Assembly: GCA_029721435.1 (NCBI GenBank)
Contig: CM056584.1
Coordinates: forward strand, 15,821,739-15,885,738
Direction: 5' to 3'
Source of the DNA: Gymnothorax reevesii
Taxonomy: Eukaryota; Chordata; Actinopteri; Anguilliformes; Muraenidae
DNA length: 64,000 bases
The notes beneath the pieces are model-generated. The model had not been told where the DNA came from. It saw nothing but the letters and a program-made list of their open reading frames with translations, and ran no database searches. Every line of letters starts with the position of its first letter. Positions within the stretch are counted from its first letter, which is position 1. Position numbers and translations under genes: made by a program. Below are positions 24,601 through 36,400 of this stretch, in pieces.

Positions 24601-27049
24601 GCAGTAAAGTCCGGATTACAGTTAAATTTAGGCACTTAAGTTGGATTGAAGTTGCAATCAGATCCTCGCGCTTTTGGACAGTGATAATTTTCATCATTCA
24701 GTATGTAAGCGCTGAAGCTTGACATGAGGGGGAGTTGAAGGAGTTGAAGTTGGAGAAGGGAGTTGGGGTTGAGTTGTAGATGGGATGGAGATATGACGAT
24801 ACATTCGAGTTAGGGCTGCAGTAAGGAACTGGAGATGAAGGAGGGAATGTGGTCAGTTTGAAGATGGCAATCAGACTTGAAGAAGAAAGCGAGAGTTTTC
24901 AGTTGAAGTTGGATTGCAGTCTGGTGCTGCAGTTGTGGGAGGATCTCAGTAGAATGGCAGGGTAGTCTCTGGAGAGTGATAGACCTACCACATTAATTAC
25001 CATTCTCCTGTCAGTGAGTTTGAGAACACAGAAGGAGAGGAGCGTGTTATAGCTAGGGCTGAACAATAGTGGGATTGAAGGATTTGAGGTTGGAGATGGG
25101 AGTTGGGGTTTGGTTACTGTTGCGGAGGAGATATTGAGATATGTTTGAGTTAGAGCTGAACATAAGTTACAGCCCGGAGTTGGAGAAGAAGATAGGAGAA
25201 TGTGTTCAATGTGGGAATGGTAGCTGGACTTGAAGAAGAGAGCGGGAGTTGAAGTTTGCATTGGAAATGAGAATAAGATGGATTACAACCTGGGGCCGCA
25301 GTTATGGGTGGATCTCAGTAGAATGGCAGGGAAGTCTCTAAAGAGTGATTGATTGACTATGCAGAATTACCATCTTCCTGTTTGTCTCTCCCCAGGAGTT
25401 TGAGAACACGGAGGGAGAGGAGTACCAGGCCGACCCATCTGCCCTCGCCTCCCCCGCCTCACAGAATGGTCCCGAGGTCTATGTCTTGCCGCTCACGCAG
25501 GTCTCGCTGCCCGTGTCCCAACAACCTGGCCGATCAGGTGAGAGCAGCAGGGTGAGGGGGATTGCATGAGGGTTACCTGTACTGTTCAACAAAAGACCTG
25601 GCTGTAACTAGGACACAGTACACTATAAACAGTCCTCTAGGACCAGGACAAAGTATCTGTTTGGGCTTCACAGCTATTCAGACTGTGGGTTTGGTACTCC
25701 CACAGGTTCGGGCTCTATAGGTCTAAGGGCTTGAGTATCCTCCTAGGGTCTCCAAGCTGAGTATCTCTACAGACAGCACAGGACTACAGGTCCTGGGTTT
25801 CCAATCCGTTCAGCTCCATGGGTGTTTTGGCTCTGGGTTGAAAATCCTTTCAGGTTCTCTTTCTCTTCATGCTTTGCGCCGATCATCTTTGCAGATTCTA
25901 CAGGTCTCCTTGCTCGTAGTTGTGCATTCCTTTAGGGGTTGCTGGTCAACAGGCTTAGGGCTGAGTACCCCTTTAAGCTTTATTGGTCTTGTCAGCTGTC
26001 TTCTGGCTCTATGGGTCTGTGGCCTCTGAGATGATTACCTCTGATGGGCTCTTGGGCACTATCTCCTCAGGCACAATGGGTCTTTGGGCTCTGGCCTGTG
26101 AATCCCTTCAGGCTCTATAGGTCTTTGGGGCCCAGGTCAGTTGTTCCCAACCCAGTCCTCAAGGGCCCCCCTCCCTGCAGGTATTTGCTCCAGCTCTACT
26201 AATTCACACCTGATCCATTTAAGGGCGTCATGCTGATTGGTTGAAAAAAATCTACCTGAACAGGGTGTGCATGAAGGTGCATTGGGCCTTAAATGGATCA
26301 GGTGTGCAAAAGTAAAACTGCAACATAAAACTGCAGAACAGGGGGTCCTTGAGGACTGGGTTGGGAACCACTGGTCTAAGTTGAGTTTATCTGTAAACTT
26401 GAAGACATTCTGGGCTCTTAGTTGAGTACGTGTGCAGACTCTGTGGGTCTCCTGGCTGTATTTTGAGCATCCTTGTGAACACTGTGGGTCTGCTCCTTGC
26501 TCTAAGTTGAGTGTTCCTTCATGCTCTATGGGTCTACAGGCTCTGGGCTGAATATCTCTTCAATCTATGCATCTCCTGGCTCTGGGCAGAGTATCTCTGC
26601 TGACCCTGAAGCTGTCCAGGCTTTGTGCTTAATAGCCACACAATGCAGAATACAATACAGGTTTGCACAGAAAAAGGAGTTGCTGTTTTCACAGTATTAC
26701 TTCATGGATGACTCACTCGGTTGGTTCAAGAGTGGTGGTGGGGGAGGTCGTGCTCGGGGCGAGCAAGCATGAGGCTGTTAGCCAATCAGCTGATTCCCAT
26801 GTGCAGGTATTGTGGGGTGAGGAGGATGGAGGCAGGACTGCATTCCCTGTCCATTTAAAGAGACACTCCCAGCCACCTCCGCAGGACGAGGTCATCACTG
26901 TGCACCATTATGCAACTGCCACATCTGGACCCTATCAATACAACCTGCACTGAGAGCACACACACATACATGCATTCTCTCGTACAGAACCACAGACAAC
27001 TACTCTCAGAAATACAGATATCTAAACATACACATACACACAATGCACA

Positions 27050-27097
<48 letters not shown>

Positions 27098-27364
27098 GAT
27101 ATGTAGACATACTCAAATACTAACACACCATCACACCATAGATGTGCACATAGACTGAATCATACAAGCTTAGACACTGGAAAGCAATACTGCCCAATCT
27201 AGGTACTCACAACATCTGAAATACACATGCAGCACAGTTAAAGGCCTCTGTGATACTCATTGTAACTCCCAAAACTGAGTACTATGATCTCATTGTCTCT
27301 CCGTCACATAGAAATGCACATACAGACAAGCACAGTCATACACTCCTATGATCTCACTCCCTCC

Positions 27365-27415
<51 letters not shown>

Positions 27416-30400
27416 ACGCGTACAGAGCTGAAGGAATGCCTTGAGTAGGATGGGAATGGCGTGTCTCACATTCCACAAGAGGAGAAATGAAGAGAGCAGT
27501 TGAGTCCTCAGCGAGGGGAGAAACATCGCCTCTGTGTTTCTCTGCCATGATGGATGTGGTAGGGGGCGGAGAGCTGTCGCCATGGCAACTTCACCAAGGG
27601 CCCCCAGAGAATGGGCCCTGTGTCCAAGCCGATACACCCTGGTACCAGGAGTCGCCCGGCTGGCGGACAAAGAGCCAGATTCAGCCCCAGCTCGGACTGC
27701 GTGAGCGTACGTAAGGAATGACAGGCTTCTGGAACATTGGGGTGAGGGGGAGGGTGCGAGGCAGCGGTGGCTTTGTGGGCTCATAAGCGAGGACACAGCT
27801 CTGTGTGTTTGTCTTTGTCCACTAGCTGCTTGCAGAGTGAGGTGCCTTTCGCCACTTTCCTCATTGTCTCTGGACACGCCGGAGTTCGAGCGACTCGGGT
27901 GGAGCGCACGTGGAATCTGAGCCGCATAGACCAACTGTGAAGACTCCAGCGTAGACCTTCACACTGAGTGATGGGCAAACATCTCTCTAAATCTCGAAAA
28001 CCGTGCATGAGACTTGGGACGTGGCTTCTTTGAGACTGTCCCGGAAGGCTTTGGATCCACTTGTGAGGCTTAAAACGAATCACAAATCGCGCCTGGGTCT
28101 GCCCAAAGCCTCTCGCTTTGGTAACGCTCCGATTCTTTCAAACCGTCACTCTGGTAGGACGCATTGCAGCGATGGGGCTAGGTGGGAGGGCCAGGGTGAT
28201 CCGGACTCTTCCGTTTGTCCTGCTGAATCGGGAGGACTCATGGAGCTGTACCTGAGCTGGGTCGGGGTCCGGTTCTGTACCGGCTTCAACGCGTCACAGC
28301 CTCCCCAGTTCCGGACTCTGACGGAGTGAAGAAGAGCTCAGCTAACCGCTCAGGTGAGGCTGTTGCTACCCAGTCCACGTCTGCTTTTGGGTTTGTTTGG
28401 GGGGGTTTTTACAGCTGTGCATTTCTGTCCTGGTAAGATACTCGACGCTCCTTCCAGTTGGCAGCAGATGTTAGTGTTTCCATCAGTGCCTCTGTCTGCA
28501 CTTCTTTCTGAAGATACCTGAGTACATTTAACCATGAATATTTGCAGTCTGGTTGACAAGCGGCCCATGTTTTGTCCTGGGTGTCAGGAAAGAGGGGGGG
28601 GGGTTCTTTACATTTTTGCTTGTTTAAATTTCCCTGTTTAAGCCACCATTTGTATCCATCTTCTTTGATATAAATATTATCTACCAATACCCAACGGTCT
28701 CATTTGATAGTGCAATCCCTCTAATAACTCTATTAATAATTGCCGCTGTCTGGCAACTCTCAAAGTGTCTAATTCTGTCAGTCTCTCCCTTCCTCCTGTT
28801 GTCTGATTCCAGTTCAGCTGCTCAAATCAGCAGACCTGGGACGTCACAGCCTGCTGTACCTGAAGGAGATTGGCCATGGCTGGTTTGGCAAGGTAGGGAG
28901 GTTCCCTCTGACCCCAACACGATCACTGCCTGGAATGTACTGTCCAAACAATTGCATCATACATTCGATTAAGTCATGGATGGGCAAACGCTCCAAGCCT
29001 TGGCCATGACGTGTTTTTTTTCAGCGTTTATGAAAGAGTTCCATATTCTGTGCGTAATTCGTAAATCCTCTCCAGAATGCAACGCAGGACATAATGGGGA
29101 TACTGTAATATCTCAACACTCTCTCTGTCATCCTCGCACTCGCAGTTTATTCCTCTGAACCAGCATCTGCCCTGTTCTCTCAGTCTCTAAAACCCCCCCT
29201 CCATCCTTTTTGCACATCGGCCCTTTCCCTAACCACTCAGCTCTCTGTATCCTTCCCTCTCCTCTAATTACGCTACTCCGTCCTTCTCTCTTCTGCTGGA
29301 CCTCACTCTCTCTCTCTCTCCTTCCCTCTCTCTTCTACCATCTCCCTCTTTCCTCCCTCTCCCATCTCTCTCAGCCATTATTGACTAAGCAATAGAGTGA
29401 TGTATAACTAAGAGTAAATTGAAGCACCTATTACTAAAACCCCATAAGTCACACTTTTGGTGAAATTGAGTTAAGACCGTTGCCTTATCACGTTTGACAA
29501 GGGGCATCTTTGGGGTACTAAAAAACCACAAGTCATGTCCCAAGTTCTGCGTTATTGGCAGTTAAAGGTATCGCATATCGAACACTAGACCCACTTCTGT
29601 ACTAATTAAAGTGTTAATAATAAACAAGTTTTTGTCACAGTGCAGGGTTTTTGTTTATTTTATTGTAAATGGTAACATTTTGTTTCAGGTTTGTCACGTA
29701 ATGTAAGGCCAATAACCCTAAATACGGGGTTAAAACCCCACAAGTCCAACCATATGTGCTTAGAACCCCAGAAGTCCTAATTTTTTTTTTGTCCATTATT
29801 CCTTCTGAGTAATAGATATAATCAAGTAGGGTTCTCTGAATCCAGTGGTAGATCATCTTAACACTGCATACCATACTGAAGCACTGTCTGCACTTTTTCA
29901 CGAATTAAAATGTTTTCCTTGATTTTCTCATAACTATCAAATCGTGACTTGTGGGGTTTTAGTAATCAGTGCTTCAATTCCTGTTCTTCCTCCTTCCATC
30001 TATCTGTCTATTTCTCCTTCTATTCTCCCTCTCCCTCCCTATCGCCCTCCTCTTTCAATTATCAATCAAATAACTTTAGCCACATAAATGGAAATCAGTT
30101 CCTGAATACATTTGAAGACCACAATGGAAAAAATGATCAGAGTCACATTTTCATGTTGTGAAGAAATGGTTAAAAATTCAAAATGGCCTTAAAAACAAAG
30201 CACTGAAAAATGTGCAAAAATATAAAATATATAAAATATTCCGATAATATATAATATAATTATATACATTATAATAATAATATACAAAAATGGAAAATTT
30301 GGACTCGGATCGTTTTTCCTTTGTGGTCTTCATTAATAAGTAAGTAAATAAAGCTGTAAGCCGTTCCTCTCCCTCTGCCTGCAGGTGTTACTGGGAGAAG

Positions 30401-33400
30401 TGAACTGCGGCCTCAGCACCACACAGGTGGTGGTCAAGGAGCTGAGGACTAGTGCCAGTGTGCAGGACCACGTGCACTTCCTGGAGGAGGCGCAGCCTTA
30501 CCGGTCAGCAACTTTACTTAGACCAGACCGCTTCCTCACCTCCCTGCCGCCCTCTCTCTCTCTCTCTCTCTCATAAACAAATCCATGTCCCTCTTTCTGT
30601 CAGACTGCATCCCTTTCTTTATATTGCTCATTATATTGCTTTTCTTTGCGTTGCCTCCTCTACCTCTTCAGAGCCAGCTGCAGCCCCTGTCTTTGCACTG
30701 AAAAGAAAAACACCCAGCTCCATTGTCTCTGTGATTCTATTGTGTACAATGACACTCAGGAACATGGACACGTACGCAGTCGTGCTCACTAACGCTGTGT
30801 GCACAGGGCGCAAACACAAACACACACACGCACCTCGCCGTGTTAATTTGGAGCTCATCTTCGAACGAAGGCAGTCATTGCTAAATCTCATTGTAAAGCC
30901 GGTGCCAACAGAGAGATCTTGACAAGGTAAGGGATAATTCAGCGAGATGAAACTGGAATACTCCTCATTTAGAATAGAACCACATTGATTTTTTTTTTAA
31001 AGAAAGGGTGTGTGAACACAGTGAGCTGAATAATAACGGATACATTTTCTCTTACCTAAACTGCAAAATCTGTCCATCTTAAAGAGCAACTTGCAGACTA
31101 ATTTTTTAGGTTCATACATTAAGGTTGTTGGAACGTTACCATTTGAAATGTTAATGCAGAATTTAATGCGTTTTACAAGACATTCGAGTTCAAATTCAGG
31201 GAAAAAAGTGGCTGTTTAGAGCGAAGCTGCCAAAAACGCCCCTTTTTTCAAAATTGTGTCAGAGTAGATAATGAGAGGGAGTCGTCTTTGGCCAGGAATT
31301 AGCGCATTGTGTCGTGAGCAGGTCAGCACTGAGTGTGTGCAATCGTGATACAGTGAGTTTGTCCTTTTCGGTAGTTATATATAGCATGGCAAATTATTGT
31401 TTTGAAAGGCTTCACAAACTCGGGCCACCATTTTCCTCACAGATAAAGAAACGGTGCTATAGCTGTCCTGCCTGGGTGCGTTTCGCGCAGGTGAAGAGAC
31501 AGGACTTCATGGCCGCATTCGTCATGAAAAACGCGGTTGTGTCCGGTGCTAATTTTACACTGGCTGATTATCCTCATCGAGGTATGATGCGGATGGTAAC
31601 ACCAGAGCACCGTAGTGTGGAGTTATGTTAGGCAATATACGACTTGTACAAGCCAATATATTGCGCTTTCTGTCATGGGTATGAATGAATACTATTGACA
31701 GTATACATTATACGGCAGGTGGCCACCTAATGTTGTTATAGCTTAATACGCGATAGCAAACTTTATCATGTTTGTGATGTGAACATAGCTTTAGCTATTG
31801 TTGCTAACGCTAATCACTCACGAAGATACCCACACTGCACACCGCTGGGTCTAATCACACCAAAACTCCAATTTCTCTCCATTGACTAATATTTCTTCGA
31901 CCCCTTGTCTGCTCCTGGTTTCTTGGATGCCTGGCAGTCACATAATTATTAAGCTGTGCATATGTTCGTTATGTGCATATGAATATTAATTACGACAAAT
32001 TCAGTGTCAAAACAAGCAGTGGGATCCATTCTGTTCTGTTGTTAAACTTAACCGCTCTCCCTCCCATGACGTCATTTCTGGTTTGGCTTTTCTGGATGCA
32101 GATGCAACATTCTCTGACAAAAACAATTCTAAAAGTCTCTTTAGCGTATATATAAGTACAGTATATTTTCATGAGAATGTAGGTCCTACAATACTTTCCT
32201 TCACATTGATTCACAGGGACTCTAAACTGCAAGTTGCTTTTTAAGAAGTCTTTTAATCTTATTATGTGAATTAACTTATGCATTAACATATGCAATCACC
32301 CCACGGACAAACCTAGAAATGAGTCGAAGTTACCGCACCTCACTTGTAGAATTTTTGTCTTACTGAGAAAAAAATTGTTATGTAAATAAGTGTTTTAAGT
32401 CTAGATATAAGATTAAAAAAGCTTGGTAAGATGCACTGCTTTTTCATTTCTTGAAGTGCATAACTAATGCGCTTTCAGGGATATCCAAGTATCCCAAACC
32501 CAAAACAATTATACACTCACAGATACGTCATCGACAATTCAAATGAGCTGCCACTGATTAATTAATCTCGACTCAAAAAATACGCCTGAAACAAACATGC
32601 TTAGAAATACATTACCCCTAACCTCGAACAATCAAACTGTCACAGCATTTCTACTCCAGTTTCTCACTAAGTGGTGCCATCTGCCAAACTGTGTGTTATA
32701 GTTGTGCAGCATGATGTCATTCTATAGTGAGACCCTCTTTATTTCTGACCCCACCCCCCTCCCACAGCACCCTCCAGCACCCCTCCCTCTTGCAGTGCCT
32801 GGCACAGTGTTCTGAGGTCACGCCCTACCTACTGGTCATGGAGTTCTGCCCGCTGGTGAGAAATGAGCCGGTGCTTGCCTGTGTGTGAATTTTGTACCCT
32901 GGTTGAGTAGTGACCAGTCTGCTGGCAATAAAAGGGGTACTCCTCCCAAAACACGATTTGCACTCATTTTAGTGAATGTTTTTGTAAATACACTCCTCTG
33001 GACTGTTTTGTGAAGCGTCCTTCCTATGTCGAGTTATCTTGGCTTGCTGTCTTCACCTGTTTGCATTTTTCATGCCATCAGATAGAGTCCGGTAGCCATG
33101 CATTCCACTACTGTCTTGAAGACCAATCGCTTAGCAAACCGTATTTACTCACAGAAAGTGTTACTCACGGGAAGCTGTCTTGATTTTACCTGACAGAGCC
33201 GCAGCATGAACTGGAGCCGGATTCGTATTCGAGCAAATGGTCTGCTTTGGTTGCGGCTCTGGCAAATAAAATAAAGCCACCTTTCAGTATTTTTGAAATT
33301 TGTTTTAAAAGACATAGTAAATACCTTCTAGGTGAATAAATGATTTTGAATGTGTAAATATGGTTTGTAATGTAATCAATTATCTCAGTTTGCCAGAATC

Positions 33401-36400
33401 ATGTCTTGAAATACAAAAGTGACAGCATGGCTACTGGAGTCCATCTGGTTGCATGAAAGCTGCTGATAGGCTAATGCATAGCAACATAGGATAATTCTGG
33501 ATGGAAGGAGTTTGCTTAAAAAAAATTGACAGGAATCAGCCTGCATTGCGTTTTTTGGTTGAGTACCCCTCTAAGCTGTTTCGTACTGTGACTGACTAGC
33601 TCCCCCTGCTGGCCAGAAACAATATGAAACTGGGATTAGACAACCACTGAGGCCCTTTTAAATAATTCTCATTCTCAGTGTAATTTTTATAATTTATCTT
33701 GACTTGAGTGGCATGCTTGGATAGTATCTGTGTCTGTGAGCGGGAGAGGAACAGAGAGATCGCGTGAAAGGGCGAGAGAGCACATAATAGTGTTACTTCC
33801 TGCCTCTCCTAACAGGGGGACCTTAAAGGCTATCTCCGTAGCTGTCGGGCTGCAGACTCTTCGATCCCTGACCCCTTGATACTCCAGCGAATGGCGTGCG
33901 AGATCGCCTCCGGCCTCCTGCATCTCCACAAACACAACTTCACTCACAGGTAGGTATGTTGGGTGTGGCACTCTGTAAGCTTTGTTTTCCACCTGGCGAG
34001 GCAAAACACAGCACTGACCCTCCCCTCAGAGCTGTTCCCAGTCTTCTTCTGGTCGCCCCCGGTAACAATATCCTGATGCTGCCCGAGTGCATCTCTCAGA
34101 CTCCAGCATCAGTGATTTTGTTGCTGGGGGTCACCCTTCTCAACCGCAGTCGCCACCGTGGAGACATTCAGTGGTAGTTACAATTGATCCCCCTTTCACA
34201 TTAGGGTCAGTGTTAAAGAGGTAAGTAAATGTCTCTTCAGACTGCTTTACAAAAGCCTTACTCCCCCCCCCCCAACCCTACGGCATATTACGTATGATAA
34301 TGTGATGCTGAATTGCCGTGAGAGTAAGCAAGGAGTGCATGTGCACCTCCTGGTTAAACCACTACTAAACTGCAGCACTGCAAGCGCTTATGTGAAGAAA
34401 ATGTGCATTCACAGTCTTTTCTATTCCCCTTGCAGTGACCTGGCTTTGAGAAACTGCTTGCTAACATCAGAGGTTACAGTGAAGATTGGGGACTATGGCT
34501 TGTCACACAACAAATACAAGGTGAGACTGGGCAAGACGAAGTATTATACTCTAGAAAAAAAGTGAATTGACTGATCCACTGCCTCTGATCTATGTGCTGC
34601 TTAGACAGAACTGTTGCTTCTTGAACAGTATGGGCTGCTTTTGGGAACCACAGCTCCTGTACAGTGGTATACCTGCGCCATTGATCCTAAGTTTATTCTA
34701 TTAGGAGGACTATTTTGTGACGCCTGACCAGCTATGGGTGCCATTGCGCTGGATTGCCCCTGAACTCATTGATGAAGTCCATGGCAACCTCTTGATGGTG
34801 GACCAGACGAAGCCAAGCAATGTCTGGTAGGACACAGTTACCACGGCAACCGTCTAGAACCGGCCTTCAGCTGGATAACAATGGCACTGCTGTCCCTTTA
34901 AGAGTGTGAATGAGCACAGTGTCCTCCTCCATTAGCACTGTGAATTGGGCCCTGTACCCCCTTCCACACCCTAAAATGATCTCATTATTGTTTGTGAAGG
35001 TATTTTTGTTGGGTATGTCACAACCCCAAGGAGCACACTGTTATACCATTCTATTCAGTGTGTTATACTACGACATAAAAGACAGCAAGGGATGACAGAC
35101 AAAATTTTAAAACTAAAACAGATTTAATTCAACAAAGACCGACACTAACCTACAATTTATACTACTGACCAAGATTGATAACGTACAAGAAAAAAAATAT
35201 TTACAGTCCCTTGAGATGGGGTTGCTTGGTGATGTCCTGGGTGAGGAAAATGCTCCAACACAGGCAAAAATCCACAAAAAGCTTCACAGGTCTTGAAAAG
35301 AGTGACAGGTCTGGTCAAATGTATCCTTCCCCTTGCAATTTCTCCTACTACTTTACTCTTTCAATTTCTCTCCTTATATACTCTTTTGCAGCCAGCTCCC
35401 ACATTTAGACTTTTTTTTTTCTCTCTGGGACTTTTCCCCTCTCAAACATGTTTACAATCGATTTAAGTGGAATTTATATCAATATGTACAGTACATGCGT
35501 ACAGTTCGGGTAAGCTGCTTTCCACAATAATAATGGAATATGGCATAAAACACAGTCAGTGAAGTGTCAGGACAGAGACCCCATCTAATGAAGCTGTTCT
35601 TCCTACACAACTCACTCAAAATGGTAGCCCCCTCAAATTATATACTGGGATGTAAAATTTTGCCAGTAATTATGTAAAGCCATGGCAAATAAACAGGTAT
35701 TTGGACCTTTAACCCTATGTAGACCGGGGGGGGTGGGGGCGGGCTTTTTAAGCCCGCGCCAATTTTCACGTCATGAGCTAGGACCACCAAACTTGGTGAC
35801 TTGTCCTAAAACCTGTCTGGGAACAATTTTATCCCAACAAATCAAGTCCGCCGTTTCCATGGCAATGGTTTTCTAACGGGTATGTCTGACAAAAAATCGC
35901 CAATTTCGGTTACATCGATGTAGTTTCCAGATTTTCTTCTTAACATATATTTATTCCATTATATTTACTATATCTGACACAATTTAACCTTCTGTTAACC
36001 AAGTACCTTTCCAAATGTGTAAAAATAATTTCCCTAGGCAAATATGTTGATAATGGGCCAATATTTGGAAAAATAGTTTACAAAAAAATTTGACCCTTTG
36101 GCCCAAATTTCCAAAATGTAGCAGATCTGCTACATTGGCTAATAATGCGAATGGAAAAAGTGACGGACCATTCAAGTTATTCTCAAATGTTAATTTGGCA
36201 ATAAGAAATAAAATCAGCAGGGTGTCCAGGCTGTTAACCCTTTCACTTTAAGTAGCAGATATGTTACGGTGGTTAATAGAGGGTTAATGTCAGCTTTGGT
36301 AAGTAGAATTAATTTATGCAAATTTGATGACAGCATAGAATCTGTTTTATTTTCCTATTATTAAAGCTTCTACTATCAACAAATAGATGTTTTTTTTTCC

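Larger units (their letters stand above)
15846..25395 (+). other. aatk intron (9.55 kb) after the transmembrane exon
   Basis: Bounded by a GTGAGC donor and a CTCTCCCCAG acceptor. It contains a 1.83-kb inverted-repeat element, a 1.22-kb palindrome, a LINE tail, (GT)n and (GA)n runs and a tandem duplication, all listed separately. The intervals 19442-21650, 21711-23019, 23055-24030 and 24107-24730 show nothing else recognisable. Confidence 0.8.
25538..28812 (+). other. aatk intron (3.3 kb) between linker and kinase-start exons
   Basis: Contains the hAT miniature element, (CA)n at 27054-27092, a CT/CA microsatellite at 27361-27415, and a CpG-richer stretch at 27840-28353 listed as a possible internal first exon. 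The part 25560-26560 is rich in drifted TCT(A/T)TGGGTCT and GGCTCTGGG phrases, which looks like an old short-unit repeat. Confidence 0.6.

Noticed and set aside
27290..27934. 214-codon minus-strand open frame
   Set aside because: It crosses a CT/CA microsatellite, has no recognisable domain, lies inside an aatk intron and has no splice or start context.
30452..30922. 156-codon plus-strand open frame
   Set aside because: It reads an aatk exon in the wrong frame and continues through the donor site and a (CT)n run.
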